Below the pieces are notes generated by a model that ran no database searches, had not been told where the DNA came from, and saw only the letters and a list, made by a program, of their open reading frames with translations. A stretch of 64,000 nt of DNA, taken from the NCBI RefSeq assembly GCF_013090115.1, contig NZ_JABFNN010000039.1, positions 186,001-250,000 of the forward strand, read 5' to 3'. This DNA is from Flagellimonas amphidinii (GTDB lineage: Bacteria > Bacteroidota > Bacteroidia > Flavobacteriales > Flavobacteriaceae). Position 1 is the stretch's first letter. Every line of letters begins with the position of its first letter. The position numbers and the translations under genes were made by a program. Shown here piece by piece: positions 34,688 to 42,690 of the stretch.

Positions 34688-35471
34688 ACGTATTGTCTCT
34701 TACTGCCTATTTTTTTTAGCACTGATAACAGTTATGTTCTACTTTTTACAAGAAAAACTCATTTTTCTACCTACAAAATTGCCCCAAGACTATAGCTATT
34801 CTTTTCAAACACCGTTTACCGAATTATTTTTGGATACTACTGATGGTGCAAGATTGAATGCTCTTCATTTTCATGCTGAAAACCCTAAAGGTTTAATCAT
34901 ATATTTCCACGGTAATGCTGGAAATCTTTCCAGGTGGGGAGAAATTGTTGTCCCATTTACGGATTTAGGATATGACGTTTTGATAATGGATTATCGCAAA
35001 TACGGGAAAAGTACGGGAAAAATCAGTGAAAAAGCACTTTACCAAGATGCATCACTCCTTTATGAAAAAGCAATGAAAGATTTTGGCCATACTACCATTA
35101 TCATCTATGGTCGTTCATTGGGAACTGGTATTGCTTCACAATTGGCTTCTGTCAAAAATTGTAAACTCTTGATTTTGGAAACCCCATTTTACAGTTTAAA
35201 AGATGTGGCAGACGAACGTTTTCCTTTTTTACCCACAAAATATCTTCTAAAATATAAAATTCCTTCTTTTGAATTTCTCCAAGAAGTCAAAACGCCCATT
35301 TATATTTTTCATGGCACTTCTGATGAAGTAGTATCGTATGAATCAGGGAAAAAACTCTTTGAATCAATCCCGCATAACAATAAAAAAATGTTTACCATTA
35401 CAAATGGCGAGCACAACAATCTCAATACTTTTGATGCGTATTGGAAAAATATAAAAGCTATTTTGCAATAA
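34674..35471 (+). CDS. Membrane-anchored alpha/beta hydrolase, second of a tandem pair
   Basis: This 265-residue paralogue has the same plan: an N-terminal membrane segment (about 7-24) and an alpha/beta-hydrolase domain with oxyanion motif YFHGNAGNLSRWGE, nucleophile YGRSLGTG, acid in GTSDEVVSYE and base in NGEHNNL. All catalytic positions look intact. It overlaps the upstream gene by 14 bases, and the pair very likely arose by tandem duplication. The final stop is adjacent to the convergent cysM end. Confidence 0.9.
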   Translation: MQKLKRIVSYCLFFLALITVMFYFLQEKLIFLPTKLPQDYSYSFQTPFTELFLDTTDGARLNALHFHAENPKGLIIYFHGNAGNLSRWGEIVVPFTDLGYDVLIMDYRKYGKSTGKISEKALYQDASLLYEKAMKDFGHTTIIIYGRSLGTGIASQLASVKNCKLLILETPFYSLKDVADERFPFLPTKYLLKYKIPSFEFLQEVKTPIYIFHGTSDEVVSYESGKKLFESIPHNNKKMFTITNGEHNNLNTFDAYWKNIKAILQ

Positions 35472-36356
35472 CTAGTCGAACAAATCGGACGAAAGATATC
35501 TATCGCCACGATCGCAAACAATTGAGACTATAGTGCCTTGTTGTAAGGATGCAGCCAGTCTTAAGGCAATAGTAGCTGCACCACCACTACTTACTCCCGC
35601 AAAAATGCCTTCATCTTTAGCCAACCTTTTGGCCATCTGCTCAGCATCTTGTTGACTGACTTCCATAACTGTATCAACTTTACGAGGATTGAAGATTTTT
35701 GGCAAATACGCTTCGGGCCATTTACGGATTCCTGGAATTCTTGAGTTATCTGTTGGCTGAACCCCAACAATTTGAATTTCTGGATTTTGTTCTTTCAAAA
35801 AGGTCGATGTCCCCATTATGGTTCCCGTAGTACCCATACTTGAAACAAAATGGGTGATTTGTCCTTCCGTGTCATTCCAAATCTCAGGGCCTGTGCTTTT
35901 ATAATGGGCTTTCCAATTGTCATCGTTGGCAAATTGATTGATCATTTGATAGCCTTCGTTATTTACTTTGGCTTCAGCATAGTCCCTAGCACCTTCAATA
36001 CCAACATCAGAAGAGGTCAATGTTACCTTTGCACCATACGCTCTCATAGTTTGTACACGCTCTTTTGTTGAGTTTTCTGGCATGACCAACTCTATGTCCA
36101 ACCCATAAATCCCAGCAATCATTGCCAAAGCAATACCTGTATTTCCACTAGTAGCTTCTATTAATTTTGATTCCTTGGTGATTTCACCACGTTCCAAACC
36201 ACTTTTTATCATGTTTAGAGCGGGCCTGTCTTTGACACTACCTCCTGGATTTTGACCTTCCAGTTTAAAAAAGAGTTTTACATTGGGATTTGTGTTCAAT
36301 ACTTTGGATTCCACTAAAGGAGTATTGCCTATAAGATCGAGTATGCTATTGGACAT
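35472..36356 (-). CDS. cysM: Cysteine synthase B (O-acetylserine sulfhydrylase)
   Basis: CysM makes cysteine from O-acetylserine and sulfide (or thiosulfate) with PLP. The 294-residue protein has the Schiff-base Lys42 in NPGGSVKDRPA, the substrate loop EATSGNTGIALAM, the phosphate-binding SSMGTTGTIMG and the C-terminal GVSSGGA. Its start overlaps the end of cysE by 11 bases on the same strand, so the last two steps of cysteine synthesis are co-expressed. Confidence 0.94.
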   Translation of the reverse strand: MSNSILDLIGNTPLVESKVLNTNPNVKLFFKLEGQNPGGSVKDRPALNMIKSGLERGEITKESKLIEATSGNTGIALAMIAGIYGLDIELVMPENSTKERVQTMRAYGAKVTLTSSDVGIEGARDYAEAKVNNEGYQMINQFANDDNWKAHYKSTGPEIWNDTEGQITHFVSSMGTTGTIMGTSTFLKEQNPEIQIVGVQPTDNSRIPGIRKWPEAYLPKIFNPRKVDTVMEVSQQDAEQMAKRLAKDEGIFAGVSSGGAATIALRLAASLQQGTIVSIVCDRGDRYLSSDLFD

Positions 36357-37143
36357 CGCTGGAAGCGGTTTTTATTTTAATTTCTGGAGTATGAAAAACG
36401 GTGGAATTAGCAGGCACTGAATCAGTTACCCAAGCATTACCCCCAATTACAGAGTTTTCTCCAATCACAGTTTCTCCTCCCAAAATAGTGGCATTGGCAT
36501 AAATGGTAACATTGGACATTATGGTTGGATGCCTTTTTATCTTTTGCAGGTTTTTATCCACATAAAGTGCTCCTAAAGTAACCCCTTGATAAATTTTGAC
36601 ATTATCATGAATTACCGCAGTTTCACCAACGACTACGCCAGTGGCATGGTCAATAAAAATTGACTTTCCTATTTGTGCTCCGGGGTTGATATCCACGCCT
36701 GTTTGTCTATGCGCATATTCTGTCATCAAACGGGGAACCAACGGAAAACCTTGAACATAAAGCTCATGGGACAAACGATAAATAGCAATGGCATAAAATC
36801 CAGGGTAGGCCATATAAATTTCTTGAATGGACAATGAAGCAGGATCACAACTAAGAATGGCCTCAGCATCCAAATTGAGCTTTTCCAAAATTTGAGGCAA
36901 CAACACAACATAGTTTTCCCAAACCTTGGTACAAGGTCTTTCCAACTCCCAACAAGCCAAATCCACCAATCTGTTGAACTTCTTCTCCAAAACATCCAAA
37001 TTTTCTTCTACCGGAGTGTTCACATCAAACAAAGTGTAAAAAAGTAAATCGGTAAAGCTTTCTGTTTCTTGCTTTAACCTATAGTCTAAATAGGGTTGTT
37101 TTTTATGCCTACGTAGTTCGGCAATGATTTTTTGTTTGTCCAT
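36346..37143 (-). CDS. cysE: Serine O-acetyltransferase
   Basis: CysE acetylates serine to O-acetylserine, the substrate of CysM. The 265-residue protein has an N-terminal helical domain and a C-terminal left-handed beta helix (about 175-255), with the active-site block FIDHATGVVVGETAVIHDNVKIYQGVTLG. ATG 37143 (MDKQKIIAELRRHKK) is preferred over the TTG at 37173. A near-consensus -7 box (TAATTTTA) lies upstream on the minus strand. It overlaps cysM. The C-terminus ends without the typical Ile that docks in OASS-A (CysK), consistent with a CysM partner. Confidence 0.93.
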   Translation of the reverse strand: MDKQKIIAELRRHKKQPYLDYRLKQETESFTDLLFYTLFDVNTPVEENLDVLEKKFNRLVDLACWELERPCTKVWENYVVLLPQILEKLNLDAEAILSCDPASLSIQEIYMAYPGFYAIAIYRLSHELYVQGFPLVPRLMTEYAHRQTGVDINPGAQIGKSIFIDHATGVVVGETAVIHDNVKIYQGVTLGALYVDKNLQKIKRHPTIMSNVTIYANATILGGETVIGENSVIGGNAWVTDSVPANSTVFHTPEIKIKTASSDVQ

Positions 37144-37196
37144 GCTGTTGAATAATGTTTTAAAATTAGCCAAATCCTTACCACACGCTCATATAA

Positions 37197-37919
37197 ATGG
37201 CTAACTTTAGCTTAAAAATAACACATCAACATAAAGCCGTGAGCAATTCAACAATTTCTAAAGGTGCTATAGATTTTCTTAAAGAACTATCTAAAAACAA
37301 TAATAAAGAATGGTTTCATGAGCACAAAACTACTTTTAAAGCTCATGAGGCTGATGTAAAATCCTTTTTCGAGAACATTCAAGAACATTTGAACCAACAC
37401 GATGAGATAGAAAAAATGAAAATGTTCCGGATTTATAGGGATGTTCGGTTCTCCAAAGATAAAACCCCTTATAAAACACATTTGGCTGCCTCATTTTCAA
37501 GATTGGGAGCCCATTTACGGGGAGGTTATTATATCCATATTAAACCAGGAGAATCTTTTTTGGCCACTGGGTTTTGGGAACCCAATAAAGAGGATTTGTT
37601 CCGAATTCGAAAAGAACTTGAAATGGATGCTTCGGACTTTAGAAATGTAATTAACGAACCTTCTTTTAAGAAAACTTGGGGAGATTTAGTAGGCGAGGGG
37701 GTGAAAACTGCTCCTAAAGGTTTTAGCAAAGAACATCCCGATATTGATTTGATCAAAAAGAAACAATTCATCTTTGTAAAAAACTTCACTGACAAAGAAG
37801 TCTTATCCAGCTCATTTTTATCTGAAGTGGATAATGCCTTTAAGGCCATTAGACCCTATTTTGATTTGATGAGTGATATTTTGACGACCAATTTAAACGG
37901 AGAGTCTATCTTGGATTAA
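37197..37919 (+). CDS. DUF2461 family protein
   Basis: The product (240 residues from ATG 37197, or 226 from GTG 37239) matches DUF2461/TIGR02453, with FLKELSKNNNKEWFHEHK, MFRIYRDVRFSKDKTPYKTHLAASF and GGYYIHIKPGESFLATGFWEP. The function of the family is unknown. The GTG start may be the real one, because the ordered family sequence begins there and a -7-like TAACTTTA lies at 37201-37208. The 3' end overlaps the convergent gene by 27 bases. Confidence 0.85.
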   Translation: MANFSLKITHQHKAVSNSTISKGAIDFLKELSKNNNKEWFHEHKTTFKAHEADVKSFFENIQEHLNQHDEIEKMKMFRIYRDVRFSKDKTPYKTHLAASFSRLGAHLRGGYYIHIKPGESFLATGFWEPNKEDLFRIRKELEMDASDFRNVINEPSFKKTWGDLVGEGVKTAPKGFSKEHPDIDLIKKKQFIFVKNFTDKEVLSSSFLSEVDNAFKAIRPYFDLMSDILTTNLNGESILD

Positions 37920-38324
37920 AATTCCGTTTTCCAATAATTGTACTTGGTCTTTGAGCCGTTCAATAACCATATTCATCATTCGTTTGTTCAGCGCAGAACT
38001 ATTTTGAATGTAAACTTGATATTCCTCAATGGTAAATTGACCGATTACCATTCCCTTCAAAGAGTTTCGGAATTTAATATCCTTCTGAATGGCTCGTTCT
38101 ATATATTCCAGTCGCTTTTCCAGTGAAAGTTCATAAAAAACACCTTTGTGTTTGTTTACGTAATTCTTGAAAGCTTCTACCAATAAGAGATTTTGCATTT
38201 TGATGACTGGACGCAACGTTTCGTTTTGAAAACGTTCTTCATCACTCATATTTATATGCAAAACGGCTTGATTTACTTCCGGACGAATGTCCAGAAGACT
38301 TTTGGATCGTGAATCCATGGTCAT
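37893..38324 (-). CDS. Conserved flavobacterial protein of unknown function
   Basis: This 143-residue, mostly helical protein has the segments RSKSLLDIRPEVNQAV, RPVIKMQNLLLVEAFKNYV and KDIKFRNSLKGMVIGQFTIEEY, ending with RMMNMVIERLKDQVQLLENG. Close relatives in Flavobacteriaceae are sometimes named glyoxalase, but I see no glyoxalase motif. There is no signal peptide. Its 3' end overlaps DUF2461 by 27 bases in tail-to-tail orientation. Two ATG codons (38324 and 38318) could serve as start. Confidence 0.75.
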   Translation of the reverse strand: MTMDSRSKSLLDIRPEVNQAVLHINMSDEERFQNETLRPVIKMQNLLLVEAFKNYVNKHKGVFYELSLEKRLEYIERAIQKDIKFRNSLKGMVIGQFTIEEYQVYIQNSSALNKRMMNMVIERLKDQVQLLENGILIQDRLSV

Positions 38325-38515
38325 AGAGTTTTAATAAAATTACACAATCAAAAATTGTGCAATTTTCACTACGACAATAGTTTTTAACGATGTTATGAAC
38401 ATCTCCCATCGAAATGACATTTGATCAAGGATTTAAAATCTAACTTTTATCTTATCCGATTGAAATTCAATTTGAGTATTTTTATTCAGAATCAACATAA
38501 TCATACCCAATACCA

Positions 38516-39283
38516 ATGTATTTAAAATATTTGTGCTACATGTTTTTGATTTTTTCTGTATACGCTTGTAAAGACATGAGCGATAAAAAGGAATCCAAAA
38601 TCTGGCGAACAAAAAAATTGGCACAAGAAAATGCCAAACACAACGAATTGCTCAAAATCGAAGAAAAACAAGGTTGGAAATTACTTTTTGATGGTAAAAC
38701 CCTCAATGGTTGGCATTTGTATAACTATCCTGACTCTACATCGGTTTGGAAAGTCGATGATGGAATCCTGTATTGTAATGCTAAGGATGAAACTAGAAAA
38801 CATGGGGATTTGATCACCGACAAAGCCTATGAAAACTACGAGTTGACTTTAGATTGGAAAATCTCTGGTCGTGGCAATAGTGGCATCTTCATTAATGTAC
38901 AAGAAAAACCAGAATTGACCGCTGCATGGCAAAGTGGACCTGAATACCAGTTGTTGGATCCCGACCATATGGACTCCGATGTGGCAACGAAACAATCAGG
39001 TTGTTTATATGGCTTCTCACCACAAACCAACAAGGCCACAACCAAACAAGGGGGGCAGTGGAACCACACCAGAATCAAACAACTCAATGGGAAAATTGAG
39101 TTCTATTTAAACGGAGTCCTTACGTCAACAGAAGACTTTACATCGCCAGCATGGAAAGATAAAGTAGCATCTTCCGGATTTAAAAAGCATCCAGAATTTG
39201 GTAAATCAACGGCAGGAAAAATAGCGCTGCAAAACTGGTATTTTGATGTTTGGTTCAGGAATATTAAAATCAGGGAGCTGTAA
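38516..39283 (+). CDS. DUF1080 (3-keto-glycoside hydrolase-like) lipoprotein
   Basis: The 255-residue protein has a signal with lipobox VYAC (Cys18) and a DUF1080 concanavalin-like domain: LLFDGKTLNGWHLY, GDLITDKAYENYELTLDWKISGRGNSGIFINV, NHTRIKQLNGKIEFYLNGV and IALQNWYFDVWFRNIKIREL. DUF1080 proteins include 3-keto-disaccharide hydrolases in Bacteroidota. It stands between two unrelated genes and is not part of a polysaccharide locus. Two more family members occur at 61624 and 62250. Confidence 0.9.
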   Translation: MYLKYLCYMFLIFSVYACKDMSDKKESKIWRTKKLAQENAKHNELLKIEEKQGWKLLFDGKTLNGWHLYNYPDSTSVWKVDDGILYCNAKDETRKHGDLITDKAYENYELTLDWKISGRGNSGIFINVQEKPELTAAWQSGPEYQLLDPDHMDSDVATKQSGCLYGFSPQTNKATTKQGGQWNHTRIKQLNGKIEFYLNGVLTSTEDFTSPAWKDKVASSGFKKHPEFGKSTAGKIALQNWYFDVWFRNIKIREL

Positions 39284-39354
39284 AATATCAAATACCTTTC
39301 ATGGAATTTTGTTATGAGAGGATAAAGATGAAAATAACCTACTAATTTAATCCT

Positions 39355-40251
39355 ATGAAATTCGGAAAAGTTGACCATCCTGAACATATAGATTTCACCA
39401 TCCCAAAAGATCATCCAGATACTAGTGTGGTGCTCTCCGAACAAAAAACCAATGGAATTACACAAGCATTTGTGGGCTGTGCCAAATGGAACCGACAAGA
39501 TTTAAAGAATTTCTACCCAAGGGGCACCAAAGATGAACTGGCTTATTACTCCACACAATTTAATTGTATTGAGTTGAATGCTACTTTTTATAGAATCTTT
39601 CCTGCAGAACAATATGAAAAGTGGCGGGACAAAACACCAGAAGGATTCAAGTTCTTTCCCAAAATGACCAATGAGGTCAGCCATTTGAGAAGGCTTAACG
39701 ATAAGGTCTATGAAGTAGCGGATCGTTACTTGGAAGTCACTTCCTTACTAAAGGAGAAGTTGGGTACCATATTTTTGCAGATGCACAATAATTTTGGACC
39801 AAAGAATTGGGACAGAGTGGAGAAATTTGTCCAATATTGGCCCAAAGAGTTTCCTCTGGCCATGGAGTTTAGACACACAGATTGGTTCAATGATGAAAAA
39901 GTTGCCCAAGAACTGTATCATTTATTACAGGAAAACCGTATCACCAATGTTTTGGTGGATACTGCAGGTAGGAGGGACCTTATGCATATGCGATTGACCA
40001 CTAATGAAGCCTTTGTTCGATATGTTGGTGCAAATCATCAATCAGATTATCCGCGTTTGGACGACTGGGTACAACGATTATCGGCATGGAAAGCAATGGG
40101 ATTGGAGAACATCCATTTTTTTGTGCATCAAAATGTGGAGTTGGAATCCCCCTTGTTATCTGCATATTTTATTGATGTGCTCAATAAAGAGTTGAATTTT
40201 GACCTTGTAATACCCAAAACTCTTAATAAATCACAAGATACGTTATTCTGA
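39355..40251 (+). CDS. DUF72 family protein
   Basis: This 298-residue protein matches DUF72 (YecE-like), a TIM-barrel-like family of unknown biochemical role. Visible hallmarks are GCAKWNR near residue 42, LAYYSTQFNCIELNATFYR, FKFFPKMTNEVSH, FLQMHNNFGPKN, LAMEFRHTDWF and FVRYVGANH. It has no signal peptide. It begins 71 bases after the DUF1080 gene. Nuclease activity has been suggested for the family, but the sequence alone does not prove it. Confidence 0.9.
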   Translation: MKFGKVDHPEHIDFTIPKDHPDTSVVLSEQKTNGITQAFVGCAKWNRQDLKNFYPRGTKDELAYYSTQFNCIELNATFYRIFPAEQYEKWRDKTPEGFKFFPKMTNEVSHLRRLNDKVYEVADRYLEVTSLLKEKLGTIFLQMHNNFGPKNWDRVEKFVQYWPKEFPLAMEFRHTDWFNDEKVAQELYHLLQENRITNVLVDTAGRRDLMHMRLTTNEAFVRYVGANHQSDYPRLDDWVQRLSAWKAMGLENIHFFVHQNVELESPLLSAYFIDVLNKELNFDLVIPKTLNKSQDTLF

Positions 40252-40385
40252 GGCTGTAAAATTCTACTTTTTTGATTGAAGCTGCCCAAAATTTAATTCT
40301 TGGCACTCTCAAAGGTTCAATTATCTTAATTTCATAATTCGATGAAGAACCAGCTCAAAATGAGACCTTCATTGCGCATATAACG

Positions 40386-40393
40386 TAACTTTG
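40386..40393 (+). promoter_or_regulatory. -7 promoter box for the thioesterase gene
   Basis: TAACTTTG at 40386-40393 is a perfect TAnnTTTG box. A TTG at 40391 opens a longer frame but lies inside the box, so the start must be the ATG at 40424, 30 bases downstream. Confidence 0.55.
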
Positions 40394-40423
40394 CACCAAA
40401 ATTATTTGCTAAAAAATTCCAAG

Positions 40424-40843
40424 ATGAGATTTCACACAAGAAAATGGGTTAAACCAGAGGATTTAAATGCCAACGGAACCTTGTTTGGAGGAAAGGTGCT
40501 GGCGTGGATAGATGAAGAAGCCGTACTATACAGCATCATACAGTTGGAGAACAAAAAAGTAGTGACCAAATATATGTCCGAAATCAATTTTATGAGCACT
40601 GCCGTAGAAGGTGATGTTATTGAAATTGGTATAGATGTCATCAAGTTTGGGGTTACTTCAATTTCTCTTAATTGCGAGGTTAGAAATAAAATGACCCACG
40701 AAAGTATTGTCACTGTGGATGATATTATAATGGTCAACTTGGACGATAAAGGGAATCCCAAAGCCCATGGAAAGACCAAGATTGAGTACGTAAAGGACCG
40801 ATTGGCCCAAAAAGAAAAGGAGGAAGAAGAAGGAAAACGCTAG
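40424..40843 (+). CDS. Acyl-CoA thioesterase, hotdog fold
   Basis: The 139-residue protein has the hotdog-fold signature of the acyl-CoA hydrolase family (YciA/BACH-like): NANGTLFGGKVLAWIDEEAVL near residue 14, followed by strands ending IVTVDDIIMVNLDD. Such enzymes release free fatty acid and CoA from acyl-CoA and may adjust acyl-CoA pools. The C-terminus carries a charged tail (RLAQKEKEEEEGKR). ATG 40424 is used because the upstream TTG lies in the promoter. It appears to be a single-gene transcript. Confidence 0.9.
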   Translation: MRFHTRKWVKPEDLNANGTLFGGKVLAWIDEEAVLYSIIQLENKKVVTKYMSEINFMSTAVEGDVIEIGIDVIKFGVTSISLNCEVRNKMTHESIVTVDDIIMVNLDDKGNPKAHGKTKIEYVKDRLAQKEKEEEEGKR

Positions 40844-41153
40844 TTGCAATTCCAAATACCTCGTCAATAGTTTTTAGGCCACTAAACCTATTCGTTATCT
40901 GCTCCTAATTTGCAGGGAATAAACCCTATGTTATTTGCTGTATTTAAGGCATAATTTTACTATGCTCTAATTCTTCAGACAGTCGAAAATTTGTAAGATT
41001 GCCGCACTAGATTTATACAAATTTTTACCAATCGATTTTTACACCTACAGATTAGGCCATTTGACAACAAAATATGAGACTTACAGAACAATAAATTGTG
41101 TGCACTTCCTTTAATCCACATTTTAGAAGGATTATAACCTTAAAAAAGGAAGT
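40844..41153. other. 310-base intergenic region with a repeated motif
   Basis: No coding frame is visible here. The motif TTAGGCCA occurs at 40874-40881 and, extended as TTAGGCCATTTGACAACAA, at 41052-41070. A related extended copy recurs at 42346. Downstream, ACAACAAAATA (41064) and AGAACAATAAA (41085) are similar (8 of 11) and 21 bases apart. The last bases before the next gene hold an AAAGGAAG stretch. No terminator or promoter of consensus quality was found. Confidence 0.5.
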
Positions 41154-41921
41154 TTGGAGGCAAGGGAACTACTTCGCTATTTGGAAAAATTGGAAATCGG
41201 ACTGAGCAGCTTCTCCTATGAAGAACTGGGAACGGTAGAAGCTGGAGAACTCAAAAAGTCATTTGAGATTTTTAAGAACGGACTTGAAAACAAAGTTTTT
41301 GGTATTTCAGAAATGGAACAATTGCAGGTCATTTATGATCACGTGGGCATTGAAGGAAGCACCGGACAAGATGAAGATTCAGTTGTAACCGATTTGGATA
41401 AAACCGAACAACTGCTCAAGCTCATCGAAACTTTGGAAAAAACCGATCTCTCACAAGTTCAGAAAGGGATTATAAATGAGCTGAAGTTGATGGGAGAAGA
41501 ATTGCAATCCAGCCTCTCCAACACGGATGATATTGACAAGGAAAAGGCATTGGAATCTAATTTTTCCACACAAAAGGTGAATCTAAAACCCGTTTTGGAA
41601 GAGTGTCTTGGGCAAATGGAACTGTTGGAAGAATTCGTGAAAATCTATAAACTCAATATCATGGAGTTCATTGGTGGCATGAAAATACATCTGCAACTAG
41701 AAGATTTTAAAGCAATACGGGTTTGCTGCCAAAAAGTGATTCCAAGTCTTAGGATGATGAACACCATTGAATTGTTGAACATTCTTCAACAAATTGATGT
41801 TACCTGTAAAAACGATAAGGATGTCAAATACCTAGAATTTCTCTACCAACAATTTTTGAATGAATATCCCAATGTGGAAGCTTTGGTGGATTTTGAAATC
41901 AAAGCACTCAAAGAAATGTAG
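41154..41921 (+). CDS. Hpt-like helical protein lacking the phosphoacceptor His
   Basis: This 255-residue protein is entirely soluble and mostly helical. The C-terminal part (about 165-230) resembles Bacteroidota Hpt domains, which read like AHKLKPSLKMMG at the phosphotransfer helix. Here the segment is CCQKVIPSLRMMN, with Gln at the expected His position. If the alignment is right, it cannot carry a phosphoryl group and may instead bind a kinase or regulator. The N-terminal part is acidic and unrecognised. The start is TTG at 41154, close behind AAAGGAAG. It is 16 bases upstream of the next unknown gene. Confidence 0.65.
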   Translation: MEARELLRYLEKLEIGLSSFSYEELGTVEAGELKKSFEIFKNGLENKVFGISEMEQLQVIYDHVGIEGSTGQDEDSVVTDLDKTEQLLKLIETLEKTDLSQVQKGIINELKLMGEELQSSLSNTDDIDKEKALESNFSTQKVNLKPVLEECLGQMELLEEFVKIYKLNIMEFIGGMKIHLQLEDFKAIRVCCQKVIPSLRMMNTIELLNILQQIDVTCKNDKDVKYLEFLYQQFLNEYPNVEALVDFEIKALKEM

Positions 41922-41937
41922 GTAAAAATTAAAACAC

Positions 41938-42300
41938 ATGGAAGATCAAACCTTGCCGGCATACCATCAAAGTATCTTTCATCAGTTGTTTGAACACGCC
42001 TCTGATTTAGATTGCCAACTTTTACTCCTAGAACAAATTTTGGAATTGGGAGATGAAAAAGACATTCCTCTTTTAGAGTTGTTGCAGTCCCACGAGCATC
42101 AAAAAATACAGAAACTTGCTACCCAGGTAAAAAAAGAACTGCTGGAAAAACTACAGCTTCCTGTTAGCGATGAAAACAAGCGTTATCCCATGAGTCTCTG
42201 CTTCATTTATGATGAATTCAACATACGCCCCACGGCTGTTGATGATGATTTGGAAGTGGATTTTGAAGTAGGCCTTGATATTTTCGAATCTGAGGAGTAG
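41938..42300 (+). CDS. Conserved hypothetical, HEAT-like helical N-terminus and acidic tail
   Basis: The 120 residues start with a helical pair (YHQSIFHQLFEHASDLDCQLLLLEQILELGDEKDIPLLELL) that reads like one or two HEAT-type repeats. The protein continues with a coiled stretch (about 50-75) and ends in a strongly acidic tail (VDDDLEVDFEVGLDIFESEE). No signal peptide or catalytic motif is visible. It follows the Hpt-like gene after 16 bases and is probably co-expressed. A protein-binding role is likely, but no partner is known. Confidence 0.7.
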   Translation: MEDQTLPAYHQSIFHQLFEHASDLDCQLLLLEQILELGDEKDIPLLELLQSHEHQKIQKLATQVKKELLEKLQLPVSDENKRYPMSLCFIYDEFNIRPTAVDDDLEVDFEVGLDIFESEE

Positions 42301-42304
42301 TCCG

Positions 42305-42367
42305 TTCATCGAACCAATTTGTGTTTCATCTTTTTCACAACCAAATCAGGCCATTTCACCACAATTT
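42305..42367. repeat. TTCATC-type direct repeats and GGCCATTT motif upstream of the mini-genes
   Basis: TTCATCGA (42305-42312) and TTCATCTT (42325-42332) are 20 bases apart, and a related TTCACCAC follows at 42355-42362 within TCAGGCCATTTCACCACAA (42346-42364). The 20-base spacing recalls the 19-base spacing of TTCATCGA copies at 8561 and 8580. The GGCCATTT block is 94 bases before the ATG at 42440, while its relative at 41052 is 102 bases before the Hpt-like gene. These are candidate regulator sites. Confidence 0.4.
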
Positions 42368-42439
42368 ATTGCCAAACTATAATGTTTCTAATAGGTTTAC
42401 GTTAGTAATTAAGACCCGAACAGTAAACCCAATAAGATC

Positions 42440-42538
42440 ATGTTATACGACACCTACGGAGAAGAATATTTGGCCTTTCTACAGGACTTAAATGAGATTT
42501 TAAGCGTTAATGAACTTGTTGAACTGGATTACCTTTAA
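42440..42538 (+). CDS. Mini-protein A, 32 residues, tandem paralogue
   Basis: ATG 42440 to TAA 42538 encodes 32 residues containing the core EEYLAFLQDLNEIL, followed by acidic and hydrophobic residues ending LDYL. The next mini-gene encodes the matching core TAYLNFIQDLNNIL, giving the shared pattern Y-L-x-F-hydrophobic-Q-D-L-N-x-I-L. Two neighbouring short frames sharing such a pattern strongly suggest real genes under selection, not chance. Both are predicted to be a single amphipathic helix with no signal peptide. A strong terminator follows the pair. The role is unknown. Confidence 0.65.
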   Translation: MLYDTYGEEYLAFLQDLNEILSVNELVELDYL

Positions 42539-42560
42539 ACCACCCCAAAACGTTTATCCC

Positions 42561-42662
42561 ATGAAAAATATGAATAACGAAAACACAGCGTATTTAAATT
42601 TTATCCAGGATTTGAACAACATCTTGGTGAACTACGAAATCAACCAACTGAGCCGTCCATAA
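42561..42662 (+). CDS. Mini-protein B, 33 residues, tandem paralogue
   Basis: ATG 42561 to TAA 42662 encodes 33 residues, beginning MKNMNNENTAYLNFIQDLNN and ending NQLSRP. It starts 22 bases after mini-protein A and shares its helical core but not its ends. A second ATG at 42570 is a possible alternative start. The strong terminator at 42691 begins 28 bases after the stop, so A and B form the end of a transcript. The product could bind the Hpt-like or HEAT-like proteins encoded just upstream, which is inference from proximity only. Confidence 0.65.
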   Translation: MKNMNNENTAYLNFIQDLNNILVNYEINQLSRP

Positions 42663-42690
42663 CAGTTGCGTTGCATTAAGATATCATGAG

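Noticed and set aside
37201..37208. Promoter -7 box TAACTTTA for the DUF2461 gene
   Set aside because: It misses the final G of the consensus, and the start codon of the gene is uncertain. I kept it only as a remark on a possible GTG start.
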